DNA of 45,489 bases from Arcticibacter svalbardensis MN12-7 (GTDB taxonomy: Bacteria > Bacteroidota > Bacteroidia > Sphingobacteriales > Sphingobacteriaceae): positions 5 to 45,493 of the forward strand of contig NZ_AQPN01000104.1 in assembly GCF_000403135.1 (NCBI RefSeq). The letters are read 5' to 3'. Positions 34,032 through 45,489 of this stretch are shown in pieces (the first letter of the stretch is position 1; each line of letters begins with the position of its first letter). The translations under genes were made by a program, and so were the position numbers. A model generated the notes under the pieces. That model saw only the letters and a program-made list of their open reading frames with translations. It was not told where the DNA came from and ran no database searches.

Positions 34032-35576
34032 TTAATAATAACCAACTATGGTAATAATTGATTGTTTAGGAATACTAATTTGTTGCTTTTGATTAGATGG
34101 TATAGGCGAAAGATTAGCTTCTGCCGATGTCTGATAAACTTGATAATTTTTAATTTTCACCTTGTTAACTATAATATCTAACGTTTGAATTATATCTGAA
34201 TTATCTATAATTACATTCACGATTTGATTTGTGTCCGGATTTATAAAAGAAGAACACAGCAAAGAATCGGATCCGCTAAACTGATTGCTAACTCTTACAA
34301 ATCCTGGTCTAATAAAACGGCTATAATTGCCAAAAGCCCAAAGCATTTTGCTATCCGTAAAATTTCCATCTGCTTTATTATTATCAATATAAACCAAGCC
34401 ATCTTTAAAATTGTATGAAGAAATAGCTGTCCACCATTGCCAAGCGGTTGCGTTTGCGTTCACTAAATCGTTGTGAATCACTTTTGCTATGTAAAAAGCC
34501 GCTGTCATTCCTAAGTCTTTCCCGCTTCCTTTTATTTCTCCATCATTATTCCCTAAAATACAATATTCACTCATCCAAAATCTTAATCCGTCCACTTTGG
34601 AAACCTCATCACTCAGTTTTTTCCGTAAGTTTGCGGCTTTATGATAAGGCGACGTGGTAAAATAACTATGGCCTGCTATTACCTTTTCTACATGTGTCAA
34701 ATTATATAATGATGTGTCGTGTTTGAAAAAGTATGCTATTTGCTTGCCTTTTTCTGGTTTATCTGCCTCTGCTACTAAATAATCTAATTTTCCTGCTTCG
34801 GGAATGATGATTTTAGTATCGATGTTGTGCTGCTCAAAATCGGTATCCATTATCTTAACCAAATCATTTATCTGCAGGTTAGTGTACGGATTCCCTTCCT
34901 GTCCTCCATCTTTCCAATCCCATTGTGGCTCATTTACCGGACTGATATAATTTAATTGGAAACCATTTTTCGCCAATCCTTTAATTGCATCAACGGTGTA
35001 TTTACTAAAAGCAGGATATTGGTCTGCTGAAATATTGATTTTCCCATCTGATGAAAATGCCAGCCCGTTTTTAGTGAATTTTACTGGTGGACTATTAAAA
35101 AATCCGAGAAAATTATTCAAACCTCTTTCTTTTGCAGCTTTTAAAAACCACTGTTGCCCTTTTTGTTTTGTGAAATCATATTCTCCTTTAGCATCAAAAA
35201 AAGATTCTGCTCTACGCCATTCATTTTTAATCTTGCTTTCGCTACCCTGTTCAGTACTTCCAGCCCCTAAATTAAAACGCCATAAAGAAAGTCCTATTCC
35301 TTTGGGAATACCATCTTTATCCATTTCGGTGCTGAACAATAAATCTGCAATAGCATTTTTTTTATTAGCAGGCCAAAGCCCCACAAACTGCCCTGCCCAA
35401 GCATCAGAAGCACCAAAATTTTCAATAGTTTGCTTTTTCGAATTTATATTTACCTCCAGTTTTAAAACTCCATTGGATTTTATCTGAGATTGTGCAAAAA
35501 CTGAAAAAATAAAAAATTTAACTAAACAAGTCAATGTTAAGACCCTAAAAAGCACCATAAAACTATTTATTAGCAT
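34032..35576 (-). CDS. Secreted GH30-family glycoside hydrolase (endo-beta-1,6-galactanase-like)
   Basis: 514 residues with signal peptide (VLFRVLTLTCLVKFFIFSVFAQ). A start at ATG 35576 overlaps the upstream sulfatase by 14 bp; ATG 35558 is a good alternative. Clan GH-A barrel with a C-terminal beta domain: FGASDAWAGQFVG at the N-terminus, acid/base E216 in YISPVNEPQWDW, nucleophile E337 in RFWMSEYCILG, and AWQWWTAISSYNFKDG. The layout resembles GH30 enzymes acting on beta-1,6-galactan; subfamily is not provable here. It would cut the backbone or side chains of the sulfated glycan targeted by its neighbours. Confidence 0.82.
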   Translation of the reverse strand: MLINSFMVLFRVLTLTCLVKFFIFSVFAQSQIKSNGVLKLEVNINSKKQTIENFGASDAWAGQFVGLWPANKKNAIADLLFSTEMDKDGIPKGIGLSLWRFNLGAGSTEQGSESKIKNEWRRAESFFDAKGEYDFTKQKGQQWFLKAAKERGLNNFLGFFNSPPVKFTKNGLAFSSDGKINISADQYPAFSKYTVDAIKGLAKNGFQLNYISPVNEPQWDWKDGGQEGNPYTNLQINDLVKIMDTDFEQHNIDTKIIIPEAGKLDYLVAEADKPEKGKQIAYFFKHDTSLYNLTHVEKVIAGHSYFTTSPYHKAANLRKKLSDEVSKVDGLRFWMSEYCILGNNDGEIKGSGKDLGMTAAFYIAKVIHNDLVNANATAWQWWTAISSYNFKDGLVYIDNNKADGNFTDSKMLWAFGNYSRFIRPGFVRVSNQFSGSDSLLCSSFINPDTNQIVNVIIDNSDIIQTLDIIVNKVKIKNYQVYQTSAEANLSPIPSNQKQQISIPKQSIITIVGYY

Positions 35577-37662
35577 AAGTGTTTTTCATCAAGTCCACAT
35601 TTTGTTCGCCTTGTTTAAAGCAAGTAAAATGTAAAACTTCATCTCCTTTTTTCACTCCTTTTTTATAATACAACTTAAAATGATGATAGCCTTTTGCTAA
35701 ATTAAGTATTTCTGATTTTTGCTCAGCTTGGTAGTTAAAATCTTCATCAATCAGGGCAATATCATGTAATCTCAAAAAAGCTTTACCAGTTGTTTGTAAG
35801 CCAAAAGTATAAGTTCCATCTTCGGGGATTAAAACGTAAGCATCAAACAAAACTGCATTTTGGTTTGAGTTTTCTAGTCTTATGTTATTAACCACTATTG
35901 CATTTGAAAAATTGGTTGGTGCACTTATCCACGAAGTTTCATTCTGGTAAACTGTTTCACGCAAGCCTTTGATTAATCCATCTACATTATCAGCTGGGAT
36001 TAATGCGTTATCATAAGGTCTTTTGGCTCCGCTGTCCGCCAATCGCATTTGCAGTGCTCTGGCTTTTAGATTACTTTGTAACCTACTTAAATTTTGTATT
36101 TTCGCTAAATTGACAATCTGTTTAGGGTCTTTACGGATATTATAAATCTCAAAATCATCCGCAGCTGATTGTATATTATACCTCACGGCTACAGTATCGC
36201 CTAAGCGTATCATTTGCATTTGTTTCCTTACCCTGTTTCTGTGCGAAACATCAAAAGCTTCGTAGTTAGGCGTTTTCCCATTTTCAAAATACTCAATATA
36301 AATCTGGCTATCTTTCTGTTTTCCCTTGCCAGTTAATAATGGCAATAATGAAATACCGTCTGAGCGTACAGGACTTGATAACCCGGCAACATCTAAAAAA
36401 GTAGCCATCCAATCGTAAGAAATACTTGGTTTATCAATCACCATTTTGGATTTGATGTGGGTAGGCCAATAAGCTATTGTAGGCATTCTTACACCTCCTT
36501 CCCAAACATCTCTTTTTATTCCATCGTAGAGACCAGAACTTCCGAAAAAAGTAGGATTATATTCAACATGATTTTTCGGCAAATACGACTCTCTAGATGG
36601 CCCGTTATCCGAAGTAAAAATAACCAAAGTGTTTTTGTCGATTTTTAAATCTTTTAACAGCATCAATATATCATGCACCTGATTGTCAATTCTTTTGGTA
36701 ATGGTTGCATAACGCTTATAAGTATCAGGCCAAGGCACTTCTGAAGTTAATGGATTATTATCATCGTCATAAGTTGCATTTGCATATTCAGTATCCATCC
36801 ATGAGTCTGGAGTTCCATTTGCTGTATTGATTATTTTCCCAGCCTTACCTGTCCATTGCAAACCGCCTTTTAAACCAAAACCTTTTGGATAAGCCTGCGT
36901 TGGCAATTCTAAAACAGCATGTGGAGTATCATAGGCTAAATACATGAAAAACGGTTTCGCTTTATCGTTTCTTTGACTATGCTTTACTATATATTTTTTT
37001 GCGGCAGCGGTAAATAAATCGCCGGTATAGCATTTATCTAAATCATTGCTAATTTCTTTATAGCCATCATAAACTTCTTTTTTTCCTGTATAAATCCCCT
37101 CTTTTGGGTAATGCTCATGTCCGTCGCCATGTCGGATGTAACCCATATATTCATCAAAACCTCTTTTTAAAGGATGTGCAGGCCATTCTGTTGCATCTTT
37201 AATTTTTCCGTTTCCTTGTAAGCCCCATTTACCAATAGCCGTGGTAGTATATCCAGCCATTTGCATCACATTTCCAAGCGTATAATTATTGGCCAAAGCT
37301 TTATCAAATTGATTGTCTCGAACGTTGGCATGTCCTTGACTTTGCCCCAGTAATATCGAAGAACGTGAAGGCGCACAGACAGGCGCCGCACAATATTGCT
37401 CTAAAGTTGCCCCCTTCTTAGCCATTTCATCCAAATATGGAGTAATGGTAAAAGGCCTATTTCGTTGATTGGCCAATCTCCGCTGATCCTGAAAAAACAC
37501 TCCCACATCGCCCACCCCTAAATCATCCAATAAAATAAAAATTACATTAGGTTTAGTTTTTGGTTTTGCATCAGCATCTTTTATTATCTTGGCAAATGAA
37601 ATATTTTGCGCCAAAAGTAACGTGATTACAAAAATCTTATATTTTGCTTTTTTAAAAATCAT
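35563..37662 (-). CDS. Secreted sulfatase with C-terminal PA14-like domain
   Basis: 699 residues, far longer than its paralogues. Signal peptide near 8-24. Catalytic part: LLDDLGVGDVGVFF, C96-A-P-S-R followed by SSILLGQSQGHANVRDNQFD, GKWGLQGNGK, and FTSDNGPSRESYLP. From about residue 560 there is an added beta-rich domain (DAYVLIPEDGTYTFGLQTTGKAFLRL...GYHHFKLYYKKG) like PA14 carbohydrate-binding modules. That suggests binding to polymer rather than to a small sugar. It is followed by GH30 with translational overlap. Confidence 0.9.
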   Translation of the reverse strand: MIFKKAKYKIFVITLLLAQNISFAKIIKDADAKPKTKPNVIFILLDDLGVGDVGVFFQDQRRLANQRNRPFTITPYLDEMAKKGATLEQYCAAPVCAPSRSSILLGQSQGHANVRDNQFDKALANNYTLGNVMQMAGYTTTAIGKWGLQGNGKIKDATEWPAHPLKRGFDEYMGYIRHGDGHEHYPKEGIYTGKKEVYDGYKEISNDLDKCYTGDLFTAAAKKYIVKHSQRNDKAKPFFMYLAYDTPHAVLELPTQAYPKGFGLKGGLQWTGKAGKIINTANGTPDSWMDTEYANATYDDDNNPLTSEVPWPDTYKRYATITKRIDNQVHDILMLLKDLKIDKNTLVIFTSDNGPSRESYLPKNHVEYNPTFFGSSGLYDGIKRDVWEGGVRMPTIAYWPTHIKSKMVIDKPSISYDWMATFLDVAGLSSPVRSDGISLLPLLTGKGKQKDSQIYIEYFENGKTPNYEAFDVSHRNRVRKQMQMIRLGDTVAVRYNIQSAADDFEIYNIRKDPKQIVNLAKIQNLSRLQSNLKARALQMRLADSGAKRPYDNALIPADNVDGLIKGLRETVYQNETSWISAPTNFSNAIVVNNIRLENSNQNAVLFDAYVLIPEDGTYTFGLQTTGKAFLRLHDIALIDEDFNYQAEQKSEILNLAKGYHHFKLYYKKGVKKGDEVLHFTCFKQGEQNVDLMKNTYANK

Positions 37663-37826
37663 CTTCTAAATTAAATTTTGTCAATCTCTTTATTACACCA
37701 GCATTTTGGGCATTTTTACACGCTATCCGCTATAGTCCCGATGAAAAATCGAGAGCTGCCGATTCTATCATTAACGCAACATATAAAAATGAATATGGTA
37801 GCCCAAAACAAAAATGAACCTTATTA

Positions 37827-40940
<3,114 letters not shown>

Positions 40941-41023
40941 TTATAATTGGTTTTAAAAAACATTAGACATAACCTATGTTAAAATATGATGACAATCGAA
41001 ATCTCAAAAAAACAAGTTAACAC

Positions 41024-42526
41024 TCATTTTACTGAAGAAGATCTTTTTAATTTAAAATAAGGGTTATCTACTCTCGAACTAATCATCAACTGCTCAAATT
41101 CTTTTACAATGTTCGGATGTTTTGTTTCAACATTGTTTTTTTCTTCAGGATCTATTTTGATATTATATAATTCTGAGGCTTTGCTAGGATCATGTCTAAC
41201 GGCTTTCCAATCGCCTTTTCTTACAGCTTGGTCTGAATATTTATTTTCGTGGAACTCCCAATAAAAATGATCGTGTTGTTTCTGATTTGCTGTATCGCCT
41301 AATAAAGTTGGCATTAAAGATATACCTTCTGTTTGTACACCAGACATATCGGCATGGGCCATTTGCCCTAAAGTAGGCATGATATCCCAAAATGCGCATA
41401 TTTGAGAAGTAACTATTTTAGGTTTAATCACATTTGGCCACCTTACAATAAATGGTACTCTAATACCACCCTCGTATAAATCTCTTTTAATACCCTTGAA
41501 TATGCTGTTACTGTTAAAATAATAAGGATTGTTTCCTCCCTCCTCATGCGGACCATTGTCGCTTGCAAACATGACAACTGTGTTTTCATCTAAATTCAAA
41601 TCTTTTAAAAGTTTTAATACTTTTGCAACATCATTATCAATATGTGTAATCATTGAGGCAAAAGCAGCTTCTGGATAATTTTGTGAATGATATATACCTA
41701 AAGAGTCTTTACCATTAGAACCACCCATACCCTCTGTGTATGGAGTTTCTTTAAATTTTTTTTTATAATTTTGAAAAACTTCATCTTCTGGCACTAGCAT
41801 TTCTGCATGTGGGGTAACAAAAGATAAAAACATAAAGAAAGGTTGCTCTTTCGATTTACTTTCTTTTATGTATCTTATGGCATCTGTTGTAAAAATATCA
41901 TTGCTAAATTTATTTCTTTTTCCGTTGGCATTTGCTGGAATAATATATTTAACACCATTTTTAAACAAATAATCTGGATATTGAGAGTGGGCATGTGCCT
42001 GGTTTAGATAGCCGTTACTATAATCAAAACCCTTTTTGTTGGGTTCGCCAGTTGTGCCATCCATTCCTAAACCCCATTTGCCAATTAAAGCAGTAGTATA
42101 TCCAGCATTTTTTAGTATTTCGGGGATGGTTGTATCTTGTGGACGAAGTTCTAACTCGCCACCAAAACCATGTGTACCGGTTTCGTAATTTCCTCTAACT
42201 CTACAGTGTCCGTTGTCTCTCCCAGTCATTAGGCTAGCCCTTGATGGCGCACATACAGATGACCCTGCATAATGTTGAGTAAATATGATCCCTTCGGAGG
42301 CCATTTTATCTATATTGGGTGTCTTGATAGTTTTTTGTCCATAGCAACCTAAATCGCCATAACCCATATCATCTGACAATATGTAAATGATATTAGGTTT
42401 TTGTTTGGGCACTTCTTGATTGTTATTAACGTTACAAGAAAAAAAGCCACCTACTGTGCAAATAAATAAGCAAGAATAAAAATTCTTTTTTTTGCCTATT
42501 AAAACATTACGGCATTTAATATCCAT
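41024..42526 (-). CDS. Sulfatase, probable lipoprotein (Cys-type, family S1)
   Basis: 500 residues. The N-terminus (NFYSCLFICTVGGFFSC, cysteine 31) looks like a lipoprotein signal followed by an Asn-rich spacer, so it may be anchored to the outer membrane. Motifs: ILSDDMGYGDLGCYG, C92-A-P-S-R followed by ASLMTGRDNGHCRVRGNYE, GKWGLGMDGTTGEPNKKGFDY, FASDNGPHEEGGN, and FKGIKRDLYEGGIRVPF. It is most like the third sulfatase in the CAPSR and RDNGHxxVR segments, so these two may act on related sulfate positions. It is downstream of GH95. Confidence 0.92.
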   Translation of the reverse strand: MDIKCRNVLIGKKKNFYSCLFICTVGGFFSCNVNNNQEVPKQKPNIIYILSDDMGYGDLGCYGQKTIKTPNIDKMASEGIIFTQHYAGSSVCAPSRASLMTGRDNGHCRVRGNYETGTHGFGGELELRPQDTTIPEILKNAGYTTALIGKWGLGMDGTTGEPNKKGFDYSNGYLNQAHAHSQYPDYLFKNGVKYIIPANANGKRNKFSNDIFTTDAIRYIKESKSKEQPFFMFLSFVTPHAEMLVPEDEVFQNYKKKFKETPYTEGMGGSNGKDSLGIYHSQNYPEAAFASMITHIDNDVAKVLKLLKDLNLDENTVVMFASDNGPHEEGGNNPYYFNSNSIFKGIKRDLYEGGIRVPFIVRWPNVIKPKIVTSQICAFWDIMPTLGQMAHADMSGVQTEGISLMPTLLGDTANQKQHDHFYWEFHENKYSDQAVRKGDWKAVRHDPSKASELYNIKIDPEEKNNVETKHPNIVKEFEQLMISSRVDNPYFKLKRSSSVK

Positions 42527-42787
42527 GAAAAAGTATTATAAATTTAATAGGTTTAAATCACAACAAAAAAGGCAGTTGATCAATTATTTATACTACGAAC
42601 TTCAGAAAAGTAACAGAACAAAATATCTCAAAGTATAGCGAAAACGTCTCAAAAGGTATTAAGAGGTTAATCTTTTATTTAAAACCTCCATTTATTGGTT
42701 GTATTCTTATAATGATGGAATTGCTTGTAGTTTTTAAAAAACATTATTTTTAAATTGAAACTTATATTCCTGTTTTTTATAAAACTT

Positions 42788-45109
42788 TTATAGCAATTCC
42801 ATTTGGCTGTTGAACTTTAAAATATCTCTTTTTTTTGTGGATAAACTTTTTACAATATCGCCATAACGTAAATTTAGCTGATCTCCTAATTTCGATTTAA
42901 TTAGTAAAGATCGTAACACTCCGTTTTTCCATTCAATAGAAACTTCAAATCCTTTCTTTGCCATTAATCCATTAATACTTCCGGATGACCATTCTTTAGG
43001 TAAAGCTGGTAATACATTAATCTCATCATTCTGGCTTTGCATCAACATCTCGGTAATGCCAGACACTAGTCCAAAATTACCATCAATTTGGAAAGGTGGG
43101 TGCAGATCTAAAAGATTAGGCAATGTTGATTTTTGTTGCAGCGCTATAATATTTTGAAATGCTTTCTCGGGTTCTAACAAACGGGCATAAAAGTTAATTA
43201 TCCATGCTCTGCTCCAACCCGTATGTCCACCACCGTTAGCCAATCTGGTTTCAATTGTTTTTTTTGCAGCTTCAAAAAGCGCTGGTGTTTTATATTTTGA
43301 TATTTGATTGGAAGGATGTAATGCATACAAATGCGATATATGGCGGTGTCCAATTTCCTTCTCTTTAAACTCTTCAGCCCACTCCATTAACCTGCCGTCA
43401 CTACCAATTTGAATCGGCTGCATTTGGCTTAATTTGGTAATCAGGCTATCTCTAAAACTTGCATCAATACCTAAAATATTGGCAGATTTAATACAGTTAT
43501 TAAACAATTCAAAAATGATTTCTCTATTCATTGTAGGATCCATGGTTATTGTTCCTACTTCTCCATTTTTTGTAATGAAATTATTTTCTGGAGACACTGA
43601 GGGTCCTGAGACTAAAAATCCCGTTTTAGGATCTTTAACCATAAAATCAACAAAAAATTGAGCCGACTCTTTCATTATTGGATATGCATAAGAAACCAGA
43701 AATTGCTTGTCTTCGGTATATTCATAATGTGTAAATAAGTGTTCGCAACACCAGGCGGCGCCCATTGGCCACATGCCATATCTGGATTTTCCGAAACCTG
43801 CTGTAGAATACCATAGATCACTAGTATGATGAGCAACAAAGCCGGTTGCGCCATAGGTTTCTTTGGCTGTAATTCGACCATTTTCACGCAAATCACCTAT
43901 AAAATCTAAAAAAGGCAAATGGCATTCAGATAAGTTGGTCATTTCTGCAAGCCAATAATTCATTTGAATATTGATGTTAATATGGTAATCAGAATTCCAT
44001 GCTGGTTTTAAACCATCAACCCAAATACCTTGCAAATTTGCAGGTAAGGTTCCTGGTCTTGAACTGCTGATTAACAAGTATCTTCCAAATTGGTATTCTA
44101 CTTGTGTTAAATAGTTATCTATTGCTCCATTTTTTATTTGATTTAAACGAACATTTGTAGGTATATCTTCTCCATTTTTATCAGATAATTTGATATCTAC
44201 TCTATTAAACAAAGACTGATAATCCTGGATATGCCTTTTTAATAGCGTTTGATAAGATAATTTTAATGCATTAGCTAGATCATTATTGCATTTCTGTTGC
44301 GGATCTAACCCTCGGTAATCACTAGAAGCTACCACTCTAATGATTACTTCGTCGGCATTAGAAATCACCAATTTGCCATTTATCACTTCAGATTTCCCTC
44401 CTTTGATTTCAAAATCAGCAATGGCATAAAATTTAACTCCAAAACCGTCTCCAACATGTTCTGAAAATTCGATACGATTTTTAGAAAGTACTTTCTTTGT
44501 ATTTGCTGTTCTATCAACCCAAGCAGAAAAACTGATTTTTTGTCCTTTATCTGCGGTATATTTGAAAACCATTACTTGATCGGGGAAACTTGAAAAACTT
44601 TCTCTAAGGTAGTTTACACCTTGTTTTTGAAATAGAGTGCTTACTAATGCCTGGTTTAAATCTAGCTGGCGTTTGTAATTAGTTAAGTTAACCAATTGTG
44701 AACTTTCAATATGTAAATTAGCCAACATTTGATATGAATTTGAACCAGAATCAGGTCTTTGGTTCAGCAATTTACCTTCTGCTACCTTTTCTGCTTCAAT
44801 GTATTTGTCATCAAATAAAAGCTGACGTATCTGTCCTAAATACTTATATCCATCTTTTCTGTCGGTAAGATAATTTTTCCCTCCCGACCAAATGGTTTCT
44901 TCATTTAAGCAAAGTGTTTCTGATGCTGGGGAGCCGTAAATCATAGCGCCCAAACTTCCGTTTCCAATGGGCAAACCTTCGTCCCATTTCATGGCAGGTT
45001 GGTTAAACCATATTTTCAAAGGAGTTTCTTTTTTAGGTTCATTAGCTTTGGCATTATATGCCCACAAACAAAGGAAAAAAATAATTTTATTGGTGTTTCT
45101 CGTTATCAT
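42788..45109 (-). CDS. Secreted GH95 alpha-L-fucosidase (or alpha-L-galactosidase)
   Basis: 773 residues from ATG 45109 (MITRNTNKIIFFLCLWAYNA, signal peptide); a longer frame to 45154 is unlikely. (Alpha/alpha)6-barrel family: LPIGNGSLGAMIYGSP and LNEETIWSGG at the N-terminus, NINIQMNYW with the two asparagines used in catalysis, LMEWAEEFKEKEIGHRHISH with the acid Glu, and FQIDGNFG with the assisting Asp. GH95 enzymes remove alpha-1,2-L-fucose, or in some members alpha-L-galactose, from glycans by inversion. It is first of the minus-strand glycan cluster. Confidence 0.93.
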   Translation of the reverse strand: MITRNTNKIIFFLCLWAYNAKANEPKKETPLKIWFNQPAMKWDEGLPIGNGSLGAMIYGSPASETLCLNEETIWSGGKNYLTDRKDGYKYLGQIRQLLFDDKYIEAEKVAEGKLLNQRPDSGSNSYQMLANLHIESSQLVNLTNYKRQLDLNQALVSTLFQKQGVNYLRESFSSFPDQVMVFKYTADKGQKISFSAWVDRTANTKKVLSKNRIEFSEHVGDGFGVKFYAIADFEIKGGKSEVINGKLVISNADEVIIRVVASSDYRGLDPQQKCNNDLANALKLSYQTLLKRHIQDYQSLFNRVDIKLSDKNGEDIPTNVRLNQIKNGAIDNYLTQVEYQFGRYLLISSSRPGTLPANLQGIWVDGLKPAWNSDYHININIQMNYWLAEMTNLSECHLPFLDFIGDLRENGRITAKETYGATGFVAHHTSDLWYSTAGFGKSRYGMWPMGAAWCCEHLFTHYEYTEDKQFLVSYAYPIMKESAQFFVDFMVKDPKTGFLVSGPSVSPENNFITKNGEVGTITMDPTMNREIIFELFNNCIKSANILGIDASFRDSLITKLSQMQPIQIGSDGRLMEWAEEFKEKEIGHRHISHLYALHPSNQISKYKTPALFEAAKKTIETRLANGGGHTGWSRAWIINFYARLLEPEKAFQNIIALQQKSTLPNLLDLHPPFQIDGNFGLVSGITEMLMQSQNDEINVLPALPKEWSSGSINGLMAKKGFEVSIEWKNGVLRSLLIKSKLGDQLNLRYGDIVKSLSTKKRDILKFNSQMELL

Positions 45110-45254
45110 ATTGTAATAAAAATCTTTATAAAGAGTGTAAGTACAAAACATCAACTTAAAATTTAGGGTATCTATTTTTCATCTTAAATCTTAACAATTA
45201 AGTTAAGTCCTTCTTACCCGCTATACCAGCTATTTTCTGATGCTTAAGCAATTA

Positions 45255-45279
45255 TAAAACAGCCTTTAGTTCTGTTTTA
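45255..45279. promoter_or_regulatory. Inverted repeat TAAAACAG / CTGTTTTA upstream of GH95
   Basis: 8-bp perfect inverted repeat (45255-45262 and 45272-45279) with a 9-nt loop, 146 bp upstream of the GH95 start. Weak hairpin or operator. Confidence 0.4.
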
Positions 45280-45284
45280 CAGGT

Positions 45285-45317
45285 ATATACATTTCTATTT
45301 TTTGTACGAATGTATAT
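45285..45317. promoter_or_regulatory. Inverted repeat ATATACATT / AATGTATAT upstream of GH95
   Basis: 9-bp perfect inverted repeat with a 15-nt loop, only 5 bp beyond the first repeat. It lies in the long non-coding stretch 45110-45489, where I see no gene and no TAnnTTTG box. Candidate operator for the polysaccharide locus. Confidence 0.4.
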
Positions 45318-45436
45318 TTATGGGAGGTACTAATAACCCCTGTTTTTTAAAATATTTTCCATCTAGCTCATAATTAATTTCTTAAAATAAATTACGAACT
45401 AAAAATTAGAGTAAATCGCAAAATAAAAAGTTAAAA

Positions 45437-45460
45437 GAAGGCATTATTGCCTTCCTTTTT
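45437..45460 (-). terminator. Hairpin terminator near right edge
   Basis: GAAGGCA (45437-45443), loop TTAT, TGCCTTC (45448-45454). T-rich tails follow on both strands; on the minus strand it would end a gene lying beyond 45489. That makes GH95 the first gene of a new transcription unit. Confidence 0.65.
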
Positions 45461-45489
45461 TCTTGTTTTTTATAGTATGGACACACTTC

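Noticed and set aside
34996-35487. 163-codon plus-strand open frame
   Set aside because: It lies wholly antisense to the GH30 gene, which has signal peptide and catalytic residues in frame; the plus frame has no recognisable domain.
37731-37755. Small hairpin CGAT-GAAAA-ATCG as a terminator
   Set aside because: 4-bp stem with no T-run; too weak, and it sits in a coding-like remnant.
42527-42787. Gene or promoter in the gap between GH95 and the fourth sulfatase
   Set aside because: 261 bp of A/T-rich sequence with no frame of note and no TAnnTTTG box on the minus strand; near matches such as CAAAGTAT fail the consensus.

Overview
The window looks like chromosome of a Bacteroidetes bacterium, most likely Sphingobacteriaceae (Pedobacter/Mucilaginibacter-like). 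The reasons are A+T-rich DNA, repeated Bacteroidetes-type promoter boxes (TAnnTTTG, several with an upstream TTTG/TTG), few Shine-Dalgarno sequences, the gene content (a complete his operon, DUF2520-kdsC-maf, DUF2721, a YkpA/YbiT-like ABC-F protein) and a sulfatase/glycosidase polysaccharide locus. Genus is inferred from general family knowledge, not from a search.

Layout. (1) 122-3139: pyrD, mnmD and a HI0933/YhiN-type flavoprotein. (2) 3156-10457: a full histidine operon, hisG-D-C-B-H-A-F-IE. A recognisable promoter and a 15-codon leader ORF with two His-His pairs precede it, and a WD40 propeller gene (10467-11381) follows within 9 bp. (3) 11374-17313: a cytosolic-looking NlpC/P60 peptidase, a universal stress protein whose 3' end is partly duplicated downstream, a dicluster ferredoxin, an acyl-CoA reductase, a small unknown protein, an FtsE-type ATPase, and grpE-dnaJ behind an unusual sigma-54-like promoter. 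(4) 17367-25575: Ppx/GppA on the plus strand, then a long minus-strand block. In transcription order this is ccmC, ccmD-like, glutamate dehydrogenase, ccmE (Cys-type CxxxY variant), ccmF, DUF2520, kdsC and maf. (5) 25688-29561: an unknown 95-residue protein, an unexplained GC-richer structured element (26141-26297), two tandem DUF2721 membrane proteins, a helical-repeat protein, an ABC-F protein and tRNA-Lys(CTT).

(6) 29580-30894 is a scar zone just after the tRNA. It holds a truncated, frameshifted tyrosine integrase, an array of TGTAAAG/CTTTACA palindromes including a 32-bp near-perfect one, and the C-terminal end of an IS66 transposase with its right terminal repeat. That repeat abuts a frameshifted IS3 transposase, which suggests nested insertion.

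(7) 30916-45109: seven minus-strand genes for breakdown of a sulfated glycan: four Cys-type sulfatases, a GH30 enzyme (endo-1,6-galactanase-like), a LacZ-type GH2 beta-galactosidase and a GH95 alpha-L-fucosidase/galactosidase. Almost all carry export signals. Together they suggest desulfation and trimming of a fucosylated (or L-galactose-containing) sulfated galactan or arabinogalactan in the periplasm or at the surface. No SusC/SusD pair or regulator is visible, so the locus probably continues to the right. Its position beside a tRNA with integrase and IS debris suggests acquisition by transfer.
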